Shown: positions 1-7,461 of the stretch, in pieces
How positions within the stretch are numbered: the first letter of the stretch is position 1
How the letters are laid out: every line of letters starts with the position of its first letter
From: an uncultured Lysobacter sp.
Lineage (GTDB): Bacteria; Pseudomonadota; Gammaproteobacteria; Xanthomonadales; Xanthomonadaceae
Direction of reading: 5' to 3'
Assembly: GCA_946480055.1 (NCBI GenBank)
Contig: CAMLID010000037.1
Location: 1 to 30,072, forward strand
DNA: 30,072 bases
The notes under the pieces: generated by a model
Told to the model about the DNA's origin: nothing
The model's database searches: none
The model's input: only the letters and a program-made list of their open reading frames with translations
Position numbers and translations under genes: made by a program

Positions 1-445
1 ACTTGATCTCGGCCAGCATCGCGGCCATGACCAGGTAATCGGCGGCCAGCTCGAAACGCATCTCGTGCATGGCCTGGATGTACTCGACGTACTGGCGGGT
101 GATGTCCGCCACCGGGATGTCGAGGATGTCCAGGTTCTGACGCCGGATCAGGTACAGCAGCAGGTCCAGCGGGCCTTCGAACGCGTCCAGGATGACTTCC
201 AGCGCGTCCGGCGGGATGTACAGGTCCTGAGGGATCTGCAGCACCGGCTGGCCGTGGATCGTCGCCAGCGGCATTTCCTGCTGCTGCGGACGGCTCGCGG
301 CGGTCGCAGTCGCGGCCGCGGCGGGCGCGGTGTCTTCGGGCGCCGCCGGCGCGGGCTCGACGCCGGCGGTGGGAGCGTCCGCTGCGGAATCGTCGGGCGC
401 GGGCTCGTCGGGCAGCGCTTCGTCGGACACGTTTTCGTTGGTCAT
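1..445 (-). CDS. scpA: Segregation and condensation protein A (partial, N-terminal part)
   Basis: ScpA is the kleisin subunit that bridges Smc and ScpB in the bacterial condensin complex and acts in chromosome compaction and segregation. The minus-strand reading from the ATG at 445 runs off the left edge after about 148 residues. It starts MTNENVSDEALPDEP, passes through an acidic, Ala/Pro-rich stretch of about 70 residues, and then enters the ScpA family core, with LDAFEGPLDLLLYLIRRQNL followed by DILDIPVADITRQYVEYI. That EGPLDLLLYLI block is the hallmark of the family. The low-complexity N-terminal extension is longer than in Bacillus ScpA, which I believe is common in gamma-proteobacteria. 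A GGAGG lies 12 bases before the start and overlaps a 6-bp hairpin (453-458 with 463-468), which could limit ribosome access. The gene is truncated only by the window edge. Confidence 0.93.
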   Translation of the reverse strand, partial: MTNENVSDEALPDEPAPDDSAADAPTAGVEPAPAAPEDTAPAAAATATAASRPQQQEMPLATIHGQPVLQIPQDLYIPPDALEVILDAFEGPLDLLLYLIRRQNLDILDIPVADITRQYVEYIQAMHEMRFELAADYLVMAAMLAEIK

Positions 446-1040
446 TCTAGGCCGGCCCCTCCGGGCCGTGGGCACTGCTGGTGGCGGCGTTGCGGTGGGC
501 GGTCTAGCCCCATGAGCAACGGCGCCGGTGACGACGGGTTTCGGCAACCACGGGTCCGCGCGCTGCGACCGGCACCCGGGGGTACCTGCACGAACCGGCT
601 GCTGACGCGGACCGGTTGGGTCGAAGGCGAGGCGAAGCTAAAAGGTCGTGCTTGGCCCGAACGGCTCGACCCGTGCACCGCGCAGCAGGGCGGGGCGACG
701 AAGAACGAGAGGGTTGCGGGCGCGGGCCGGTGGTTTGCAGCACTGCACCGGCGCATTCATGAGATGCGGGTGCTGGACGTGGCGACGGTGTGGGAGACCT
801 GTCGCGACGGGCCGCTGCGTCCGGCCTCGGGCAATTGACACTTAGGGTAAGGGCTTGCGCCCGCAGTGTCCAGCGCCGGCCGGGGGGCCGACGCTGGACG
901 TGCCATGCCGGGTGCGCCGGCGTTCAGCGGGGCGTGCTGAAGGGGCCGGACGACTCGCGGGCCCGGCCGGGTTTGGATCGCGTGCCTGCGCCGATGAACG
1001 ACCACGCCCGCGGGGGCATGGCCGTTCGGGGTCAGGCCGT
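446..1040. other. Intergenic region without a supported gene
   Basis: This stretch separates scpA and the metzincin gene, both on the minus strand. All open frames here are short or Arg/Pro/Gly-rich, as expected by chance in high-GC DNA, and none shows a recognisable domain or a good ribosome-binding site. It should contain the scpA promoter, but I cannot place one with confidence. A GC-rich hairpin at 1002-1009/1014-1021 (eight pairs, one mismatched) lies about 20 bases beyond the metzincin stop and may act in its transcription termination, although no T-run follows it. Confidence 0.5.
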
Positions 1041-2297
1041 TCAGGGCCGGAAGGCGGCGACCGTGGCCTTGGTGTTGACCAGCACGCGCTGGTTGTCGCT
1101 CTGGGTCGCGGTGCCCATCGGCACACCGCCATAGCTGATGCTGGGGTTGGACCAGTAGTTCAGCCGCGTGCAGCTGGGGCTGCAGTTGTAGGCCATGATC
1201 GTCCGCCAGCGCGTGCCCGTGGCCGGCTGGTAACGATAGCCGTGACCGTAGGCGTAGGGGCTGGTGGACGGATCGGTGGCCGGGTCGTGGCGCGCGCTCT
1301 GCAGGTGCCCGATCTCGTGGGCGAAGCTGTAGTAGCCGGTCGCGCAGTCCCAGTACACCGACGCGAACGCGGTCGCCGCGGTCGAACCGATGCCCGAGGC
1401 CAGCCCGCAGTACGAGCTGTTGTTGAGGACGATCACGCCGACGTCGGCCGCGCTGCTGTTGCGGGTGGTGTGGATGTTGTCCATGTAGCCGTCGCTGGTG
1501 CCGCGGAAGCGGGCCAGGTCGGTGCTGAAGTTGCCCGACTCGGTGTAGCTGGTGGTGGTGTAGCTGGCCAGCACCAGGTTGATGCCGACGTTGGAGTTCA
1601 CGTAACCCTGGTTGGACTCGGCCACCGCCAGTTGGATCAGCGACTGCATATTGCCGCCGTAGGCCGCGACCGCCTGGTTGGTCGCCACCACCATCACCCG
1701 GATGGTTGCGGTCGGGCCCGGCGGAATGCCGAGCGCGCCGACCCGGCCGTCGTCGGTGGGGGCGGGCGCGGCCATGCGGATGGTCGGCAGGCGGTTGTAG
1801 TCGTGCGGGTGTTCGGCCGGCAGGCGGCCTTCGTCGACTTCGACGATCGCGTGTTCGCCGCCGGGCAGGGGGCGAACACGGTAGAGCTTGCCGTTGCTGC
1901 GCAGGGTGCCGGTGACTGTGTCGCCGCTGCGGACCAGGATCGCCGAATTCAGCGGATCCACGCCCGACAGCGTCTTGGCGCTGATGCGCGGGCCGAAGTT
2001 GCCGTACCAGACGGTGTCGCCGGTCTCGGTGCGTTCGACTTTGTTGCGGTTGGCGGTGAGTACGCGGCCGTCGAGCTCGATCTCGATCTGCGACTCGTCC
2101 ACCGCGGTCGCGTCGACCTTGACCAGACGCACGTTGCTGGTCGAGGCGCTGGACAGCAGATTCTCCAGCGCGGGTTCGTTGCTCGCCTTGGCCAACGTGG
2201 CGGTGCTGCTCACCAGCGGCTTGCCGGCGGCGACCGCCGAACCTGCGAGTATCATGCTCACGATCGCGGCCGTGGCCTTCACGGAATTCGACTTCAT
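1041..2297 (-). CDS. Secreted zinc metalloprotease, metzincin (reprolysin/M12B-like)
   Basis: Predicted exported zinc endopeptidase of 418 residues. The ATG at 2297 is preceded by a strong AGGAGG and opens a Sec signal peptide (MKSNSVKATAAIVSMILAGS, then AVAA). An in-frame start 36 codons upstream would put a hydrophilic Arg-rich stretch before the signal, so I reject it. A pro-region of about 170 residues precedes the catalytic domain. The zinc site is HEIGHLQSARH at about residues 327-337, giving three His ligands and the general base Glu328. The downstream Met-turn TIMAYNC confirms the metzincin fold. The usual Gly at the eighth position of the motif is Ser here. Paired Cys around the site suggest disulfides in an extracellular enzyme. 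Substrate is unknown. Bacteriolytic or nutritional proteolysis would fit a Lysobacter-like lifestyle, but that is inference. Confidence 0.88.
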   Translation of the reverse strand: MKSNSVKATAAIVSMILAGSAVAAGKPLVSSTATLAKASNEPALENLLSSASTSNVRLVKVDATAVDESQIEIELDGRVLTANRNKVERTETGDTVWYGNFGPRISAKTLSGVDPLNSAILVRSGDTVTGTLRSNGKLYRVRPLPGGEHAIVEVDEGRLPAEHPHDYNRLPTIRMAAPAPTDDGRVGALGIPPGPTATIRVMVVATNQAVAAYGGNMQSLIQLAVAESNQGYVNSNVGINLVLASYTTTSYTESGNFSTDLARFRGTSDGYMDNIHTTRNSSAADVGVIVLNNSSYCGLASGIGSTAATAFASVYWDCATGYYSFAHEIGHLQSARHDPATDPSTSPYAYGHGYRYQPATGTRWRTIMAYNCSPSCTRLNYWSNPSISYGGVPMGTATQSDNQRVLVNTKATVAAFRP

Positions 2298-2475
2298 GTC
2301 ACTCCTCCTGAGTTGATGGCGGCGCAGTCGCCGAATGAAGATGTCCCGGTTGTCACGTTCCCCTGTGCGGGACCAGCGATTAGGACGCGATCGACCTGTG
2401 TTCATGCAATCGGGATTTCCCTCAATTTGCTGAACCCAGAACCCCGCATCACGCTTGGAGGTTGACCGGAATCAC

Positions 2476-2775
2476 ATGTGGTATCTCATCGAAGGTTATG
2501 ACGGCAGCGACGTGCTGCCCCAACGGCTGGCGGCACGCCCTGATCACATCGCACGCCTGCACGCGCTGCGCGACGAAGGCCGCCTGATGCTGGCCGGCCC
2601 ATGCCCCGCGATCGACGCCGAAGATCCCGGCCCGGCCGGTTTCAGCGGCAGCCTGATCGTGGCCGAGTTCGAATCCCTGGACGCCGCGCGCGCCTGGGCC
2701 GACGCCGACCCCTACGTCGCCGCCGGCGTCTACACCCGCGTCGACGTGCGCCCGTTCAAGCGGGTGCTGCCATGA
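2476..2775 (+). CDS. YciI family protein
   Basis: Small 99-residue protein of the YCII-related (DGPF-like, ferredoxin-fold) family. It shows the family pattern: [10 protein letters not shown] at the N-terminus, [22 protein letters not shown] in the middle, then a Gly-rich [11 protein letters not shown] and [15 protein letters not shown] near the end. The conserved His in RPDHIARLH and the Asp in ADADPY are the residues usually proposed to be functional. Biochemistry of the family is poorly known; some relatives act as dehydrochlorinases or muconolactone-type enzymes. The ATG at 2476 is chosen because the family begins MWY; a GGAGGT lies 12 bases upstream. A TTG seven codons earlier is possible but would overlap that Shine-Dalgarno sequence. 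Its stop overlaps the start of the following bolA in an ATGA, so the two are translationally coupled. Confidence 0.9.
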   Translation: MWYLIEGYDGSDVLPQRLAARPDHIARLHALRDEGRLMLAGPCPAIDAEDPGPAGFSGSLIVAEFESLDAARAWADADPYVAAGVYTRVDVRPFKRVLP

Positions 2776-3065
2776 GCGCCGGCCCGCTGCCGCGCGAGCA
2801 GCGCGTCGCCGCGATCCGCGCCGCGCTCGAAGCCGCGCTGTCGCCGGAGTCGCTGAGCGTCGAGGACGACAGCCACCGCCACGCCGGCCACGCCGGCGCC
2901 CAGGACGGTCGCGGCCATTACAACGTCGAAGTGGTCAGCGCCACCTTCGTCGGCCTCAACCCGATCGCTCGCCACCGCGCGGTGTACGCGGCGCTGGGGG
3001 AGATGATGACGACGGACATCCATGCGCTGGCGATCAAGGCCAGGGCGCCGGGCGAGGGTGGTTGA
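2772..3065 (+). CDS. bolA: BolA family protein
   Basis: 97-residue BolA/YrbA-type protein. BolA proteins partner with monothiol CGFS glutaredoxins to bind [2Fe-2S] clusters, and some also act as transcriptional or morphology regulators. Visible family features are the N-terminal helix ([16 protein letters not shown]), the segment [14 protein letters not shown] with candidate cluster-ligand His residues, the [28 protein letters not shown] helix-turn-helix-like core, and the terminal [11 protein letters not shown] strand. It begins within the stop codon of the yciI gene (ATGA overlap), so the two form an operon. A yciI-bolA pairing also occurs in other gamma-proteobacteria, as far as I recall. 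The start is unambiguous from the overlap and family alignment. Nothing odd is seen in length or motifs. Confidence 0.93.
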   Translation: MSAGPLPREQRVAAIRAALEAALSPESLSVEDDSHRHAGHAGAQDGRGHYNVEVVSATFVGLNPIARHRAVYAALGEMMTTDIHALAIKARAPGEGG

Positions 3066-3172
3066 GCGCCGCATGATGTCGCAGTGCAGCATGCGGCGCG
3101 ACCGAAATCCCCGCGTGAGCAAGGATTTGCATCGCAGGCCGGTTTCGATAACGCGAACTTTACACTTGCGTT

Positions 3173-3186
3173 TGAAAACGTTTACA
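3173..3186. promoter_or_regulatory. LacI-family operator upstream of the lacI-type gene
   Basis: The 14-base near-palindrome TGAAAACGTTTACA has the central CG and flanking A/T arms typical of LacI/PurR-family operators. It lies 40 bases before the regulator start codon, in the position expected of its promoter (a TTTACA lies at 3159-3164). The same type of site recurs before the receptor gene at 4277-4290. Autoregulation is inferred from the match between the two sites. Confidence 0.7.
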
Positions 3187-3226
3187 GTCGGCCCCGCATC
3201 CCAACCGCGGAGGGGCGGTCTAGGGC

Positions 3227-4255
3227 GTGACTAGCGTAACCATCAAAGATGTGGCGAGAGTGGCCCAGGTATCGGTGGCCACCGTATCGCGAGCACTGAA
3301 CGGACACGGCAACGTGGCCGAGGAAGTGCGTCGCCGAGTGCTCGCCGCCGCCAACGAGTTGCGCTACACCCCGCACGCCGCCGCCCGCAGCCTCAGCAGT
3401 CGCCGCACCCAGACCCTGGGCGTGGTGCTGCCGGACCTGCACGGCGAGTTCTTCTCCGAGCTGGTCCGCGGCATCGACCAGGTCGCGCGCGAGCACCGTC
3501 TGCACCTGCTGGTCTCCAGCTACCACGGCCATCCGGAAGAGCAGGGCGCCGCGTTGCGCGCCATGCGCGGCCGCGTCGACGGTCTGCTGGTGATGTCGCC
3601 GTTCGTGGCCACGCCGGGCCCGCTCGCCGAGGAACTCGCGCCGACCCTGCCGACGGTGCTGATCAACACCCAGCACGCGACTGCAGGCGTGCTTTCGCTG
3701 GGCGTGGATAACTACGGCGGCGCGGTCGCGATGGTCGAGCACCTGGTCGCGTCCGGTCATCGCCGCATCGCCTTCATCGCCGGCCCCAGCGACAACTTCG
3801 ACGCCCACGAGCGCCTGCGCGGCTACCGCGATGCGCTGCATCGCCTGCTGCCCGACGCCGAGGAATGGGTGTTGCCGGGCGACTTCGACGAAGCCTCCGG
3901 CCATCAGGCCGGGTTGACGTTGATGGCGTCCAAGCAACGCCCGGATGCGGTGTTCGCGGCCAACGACATGATGGCCCTGGGCTGTCTGTTCGTGTTCGCG
4001 CAGGGCGGGGTGAACGTGCCGCGCGATATCGCGTTGGCCGGCTTCGACGACATCCCGCTGGCCCGTTACGTCCACCCGACCCTGACCACGATGCGGGTCA
4101 ACATCGCCGAACTCGGCGCGCGCGCCGCGCGTCTGCTGTTGACCCAGGTCGCCGGCGAAGCTTTGCCCGGCGAGGGCCGTGAAGCCCTCAGTCCGGAGCT
4201 GATCGTGCGCGCTTCCAGCGTGCCCGCGGAAACCAAGCGCAGCGGAAGCGCGTGA
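3227..4255 (+). CDS. LacI family transcriptional regulator of the glucan-uptake locus
   Basis: 342-residue DNA-binding repressor with the full LacI/GalR architecture. The N-terminal helix-turn-helix is at about residues 5-26 (TIKDVARVAQVSVATVSRAL), followed by the hinge helix (AARSLSSRRT) and a periplasmic-binding-protein-like effector domain. Family signatures include TLGVVLPDLHGEFFSELVRG, GVDNYGGA, and AANDMMALG...GFDDIPLARYVHPTLTT near the end. A GTG start at 3227 is used because the family begins with T-I-K-D-V-A and a GGAGGGG lies about 11 bases upstream. The ligand is not readable from sequence; the neighbours suggest a glucan-derived oligosaccharide, perhaps sophorose-like. Matching operators sit before this gene and before the receptor gene. 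It closes with a T7 run just after the stop (4261-4267), possibly part of a weak terminator. Confidence 0.95.
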   Translation: MTSVTIKDVARVAQVSVATVSRALNGHGNVAEEVRRRVLAAANELRYTPHAAARSLSSRRTQTLGVVLPDLHGEFFSELVRGIDQVAREHRLHLLVSSYHGHPEEQGAALRAMRGRVDGLLVMSPFVATPGPLAEELAPTLPTVLINTQHATAGVLSLGVDNYGGAVAMVEHLVASGHRRIAFIAGPSDNFDAHERLRGYRDALHRLLPDAEEWVLPGDFDEASGHQAGLTLMASKQRPDAVFAANDMMALGCLFVFAQGGVNVPRDIALAGFDDIPLARYVHPTLTTMRVNIAELGARAARLLLTQVAGEALPGEGREALSPELIVRASSVPAETKRSGSA

Positions 4256-4276
4256 TCGCCTTTTTTTGCCCATCGA

Positions 4277-4290
4277 TGTAACCGTTTACA
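4277..4290. promoter_or_regulatory. LacI-family operator upstream of the TonB-dependent receptor
   Basis: The 14-base near-palindrome TGTAACCGTTTACA sits 37 bases before the receptor start codon. Its right half, CGTTTACA, is identical to the right half of the site before lacI. This supports repression of the receptor (and any genes co-transcribed with it) by the adjacent LacI protein. Confidence 0.75.
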
Positions 4291-4327
4291 ACTCAGCTCG
4301 AATGCTTCTTGGAGAGAGGGAAAGCAT

Positions 4328-7300
4328 ATGAAGCCGTACTACCGATCCACCCGTCGGCCCACGCCGAGATTGTTAGCCTGCGCCCTGGCCAGTTGCCTGG
4401 CGATGGCCGCCCCCGCCGCCTTCGCCCAGTCCACCGCCGCCACCATTCGCGGTCAGGTGACCGTGGATTCGGCGCCGGCGACGGACGCCAAGGTCACCGC
4501 GACCAACGTCGCCACCGGCCTGACCCGCAGCGTCTCGGCGTCCGGCAACGGCGCCTACTCGGTGGCCGGCCTGCCGCCCGGCACCTATCGCATCGACGTC
4601 ACCGCAGGTGGTCAGACCAGCTCCAAGACCGTCACCGTGCAGGTCGGGCAGACCGCGACGCTCAACCTGTCCACGGGAGGCGTTGCCGAGTCCGCGCCGG
4701 CACCGGACGCGACGAATATCGATACGGTCACCGTGACGGCCGCGCCGGTATTCGAAACCAAGACTTCGGAAGTCGCTACCTACATCACCCAGCGTCAGAT
4801 CGAAGCGCTGCCGCAGACTTCGCGTAACTTCCTGGCGTTCGCAGACATCGTGCCGGGCGTGATTTTCGACACCAAGGGCGATGGTTCGACGCAACTGCGC
4901 AGCGGCGCGCAGAGCGCGAACGGCATCAACGTCTTCATCGATGGTATCGGCCAGAAGGGCTACGTGGTGAAGGGCGGTATCGGCGGTCAGGATACCAGCC
5001 GCGGCAATCCGTTCCCCCAGCTGGCGATCGGTGAGTACAAGGTCATCACGTCCAACTACAAGGCCGAATACGACCAGATCAGCAGCGCCGCGGTAACCGC
5101 CGTCACCAAGTCGGGTACCAATGAATTCCACGGGGACTTCTTCTGGGACCGCTACGCTACGCCCAGCTGGCGTGCACCAACCCCGGCGGAAGAAAGGGCC
5201 GGCCGAAAGGCGCCTTCCGGAGAAACGCAATATGGCGCGTCCTTCGGCGGTCCCATCATTCAAGATCGCCTGTTCTTCTTTGGTACCTACGAGAAGAAGC
5301 AGTTCGAGATTCCGCAGACGATCAGCGCAGGCTCTTTGGAGACCGGGTACAACGTCACTCCCGATCTGGCTGCGCTGACCGGGCCGACCTCGGCTCCGTT
5401 CGACGAGGACCTCTGGTTCGGCAAGCTGACCTGGCAGCCGGGCGACGCTCACCTGTTCGAGTTCTCGGTCAAGAAGCGCGATGAAAGCGAGATCAAGGGC
5501 ATCGGCGGTCGCGACACCGAGACCTACGGCAAGACCAACAACAACGACAGCACCCGCTACGACCTGCGTTACCAATGGAGTGGCATCAACTGGCTCAATG
5601 ACGCCCACATCACGTATGAGGACGAAGCTTTCAATCCGCGTGCGATTACGCTCGCGCCGGGCTTCCTGATCCAGAATCGCAATCGCGGCGCTGTTCTGAA
5701 CGTCGGCGGCGGCCAGGACTATCAGGACAAGGGCCAGAAGGGCTGGGGCTTCCAGGACGATCTGACCTTTACCGGCATCGAAGGCCATACGATGAAGATC
5801 GGCTTCAAGTACAAGTCCGTCGAAATCAATGCTTTCGAACAGCAACCGTTCAATCCCCAGTTTTCGATCAATCTGCCGGCCAACATCGACGCCGGCCGCA
5901 ATTCATTGGCGGCATTCCAGCCGTATCAGGTGCGCTTCGGCGCGCCGCTGCCCGGCGTCGGCGATCGCAACATCACCTCGGACAACAAGCAATACGGTAT
6001 CTACTTCCAGGACGACTGGGAGGTCAACGAGAAGCTGACCCTGAATCTGGGTCTGCGTTACGACTACGAGACCACGCCGAGCTACGAAAACTACGTGACT
6101 CCGGCCAACCTCGTCACCGCGCTGCGTTCGTGGTCGAACATCCACAACGCCAACGTCGACTACAACATCGAGGACTACATCAGCAACGGCCATAACCGCA
6201 AGGCGTTCAAGGACGCTTGGCAGCCGCGTCTGGGCTTCTCCTACGATCTGTTCGCCGATCAGCGCCACGTGATCTTCGGCGGCGCAGGCCGTGCCTACGA
6301 CCGCAACCTGTTCGACTACATCGCGCTGGAACAGTCCAAGAGCACGTTCCCGTCGTACACGCTCCTGTTCAACACGCCCGGCAATCCCTGCACAGTCAAC
6401 AACACTACCTGTTTCGCCTGGGATCCCAAGTATCTCAATCCGCAGGAACTGTACGCATTGGTGGCGGCCAATCCGAACCGTGGTTCGGAAGTGAATCTGA
6501 TCAATAACGACATCAAGGTGCCGTACTCCGATCAGTTCAGCCTGGGTATGCGCAACACCATCGCGGTGTTCAATCAGGATTGGAATACCTCGGTTTCGGT
6601 GGTTCACATCCGCAGCCACGACGGCATCATCTTCTCGTTGGGCAACCGTTATCCCGACGGCACGTTCTATGGCCCGGGCCGCACGTTCGGCGGCGCGCCG
6701 TTCGGTCAGCCGATTTCGGGCTTCGGTTCGCTGATCAAGGCCGACAACGGCGTCGAAACGCGCATGAACCAGTTGCTGCTGTCGGCGGAAAAGCCGTTCA
6801 CGGCTGAGTCTCCGTGGGGCGTCACCCTGGCCTACACGTACACCGATTCGGAGGAGAACCGCATCAATGCGGCCAACTCTGACGAGCACTACGTGTTCGA
6901 TTACCCGAACCTAGACGACCACCCCTGGGTGCCGTCGATTGGCATCGCCAAGCATCGTTTCGTCGGTACCGGCATCTACTCGAACTGGGGAATGACGTTC
7001 TCCACGAAGGTGGTGGTAACGAGCGCAGTCGCAAAGGATTCGCTGAACTGCATGGCCGCGACCTTGCCCGGCCAGGACGGATGTGCGAACGGTACGTTCA
7101 AGGCCGCCTACTTCGACGACGCCAGGTTCTTCCAGTGGGACATCGCCGTGCAGAAGGAATGGGACACGGGAACCGACATGAAGGTGCGCGTGCGCGGCGA
7201 TATCCTCAATGTGACCAATCACCGCAACTGGAGCGGATTCGAGACGTTCCGCGGCATCAATGGGGTGGAGAACCCCAATTTCGGCAACCACAACGACGAC

Positions 7301-7351
7301 ATCACCGGCTATACCCGCACCTTCAAGCTCTCGCTCGGCTTCAGCTGGTAA
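4328..7351 (+). CDS. TonB-dependent receptor, Oar-like with carboxypeptidase regulatory-like domain
   Basis: 1007-residue outer-membrane beta-barrel, predicted to import glycans energised by TonB-ExbB-ExbD. A signal peptide ending at about residue 34 (SCLAMAAPAAFAQ) is followed by a CarboxypepD-type beta-sandwich (about 38-115, IRGQVTVDSAPATDAKVTA to VGQTATLNLS). A plug domain follows (about 135-270; DTVTVTAAPVFETK, LPQTSRNFLAFADIVPGV, INVFIDGIG, SSAAVTAVTKSGTNEFHG). The rest is a barrel rich in aromatic beta-strands that ends TFKLSLGFSW with a terminal aromatic residue. The ATG at 4328 has a GGAGAGAGGG Shine-Dalgarno sequence. In Xanthomonadaceae such receptors often lie beside glycoside hydrolases and LacI regulators in carbohydrate-utilisation loci, as here. 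Ligand inferred: a beta-glucan fragment, from the GH144-like neighbour. Confidence 0.95.
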   Translation: MKPYYRSTRRPTPRLLACALASCLAMAAPAAFAQSTAATIRGQVTVDSAPATDAKVTATNVATGLTRSVSASGNGAYSVAGLPPGTYRIDVTAGGQTSSKTVTVQVGQTATLNLSTGGVAESAPAPDATNIDTVTVTAAPVFETKTSEVATYITQRQIEALPQTSRNFLAFADIVPGVIFDTKGDGSTQLRSGAQSANGINVFIDGIGQKGYVVKGGIGGQDTSRGNPFPQLAIGEYKVITSNYKAEYDQISSAAVTAVTKSGTNEFHGDFFWDRYATPSWRAPTPAEERAGRKAPSGETQYGASFGGPIIQDRLFFFGTYEKKQFEIPQTISAGSLETGYNVTPDLAALTGPTSAPFDEDLWFGKLTWQPGDAHLFEFSVKKRDESEIKGIGGRDTETYGKTNNNDSTRYDLRYQWSGINWLNDAHITYEDEAFNPRAITLAPGFLIQNRNRGAVLNVGGGQDYQDKGQKGWGFQDDLTFTGIEGHTMKIGFKYKSVEINAFEQQPFNPQFSINLPANIDAGRNSLAAFQPYQVRFGAPLPGVGDRNITSDNKQYGIYFQDDWEVNEKLTLNLGLRYDYETTPSYENYVTPANLVTALRSWSNIHNANVDYNIEDYISNGHNRKAFKDAWQPRLGFSYDLFADQRHVIFGGAGRAYDRNLFDYIALEQSKSTFPSYTLLFNTPGNPCTVNNTTCFAWDPKYLNPQELYALVAANPNRGSEVNLINNDIKVPYSDQFSLGMRNTIAVFNQDWNTSVSVVHIRSHDGIIFSLGNRYPDGTFYGPGRTFGGAPFGQPISGFGSLIKADNGVETRMNQLLLSAEKPFTAESPWGVTLAYTYTDSEENRINAANSDEHYVFDYPNLDDHPWVPSIGIAKHRFVGTGIYSNWGMTFSTKVVVTSAVAKDSLNCMAATLPGQDGCANGTFKAAYFDDARFFQWDIAVQKEWDTGTDMKVRVRGDILNVTNHRNWSGFETFRGINGVENPNFGNHNDDITGYTRTFKLSLGFSW

Positions 7352-7360
7352 ACCCCCACC

Positions 7361-7390
7361 CGCCTGCCGCCCCTCACCGGGCGGCAGGCG
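7361..7390 (+). terminator. Strong hairpin after the receptor gene
   Basis: A perfect 12-bp GC-rich stem (7361-7372 with 7379-7390) with a 6-base loop starts 10 bases after the receptor stop. No T-run follows, so it could be a Rho-assisted terminator, an attenuator that lowers expression of the downstream genes, or a 3' end stabiliser for the receptor mRNA. Confidence 0.55.
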
Positions 7391-7461
7391 AGGCGTCGTA
7401 ACACCCCACACTCCACTCGCGGCCGCGCTTCGGTCGCCCCGTCAACACAGGCCGCCGTTTC

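Noticed and set aside
446..1040. Short overlapping frames between scpA and the metzincin
   Set aside because: All are Arg/Pro/Ala-rich, mutually overlapping in several frames and lack family features or ribosome-binding sites.
855..2465. Plus-strand open frame of about 536 codons opposite the metzincin
   Set aside because: Antisense shadow; the opposite strand has a signal peptide, the zinc motif, a Met-turn and a strong ribosome-binding site.
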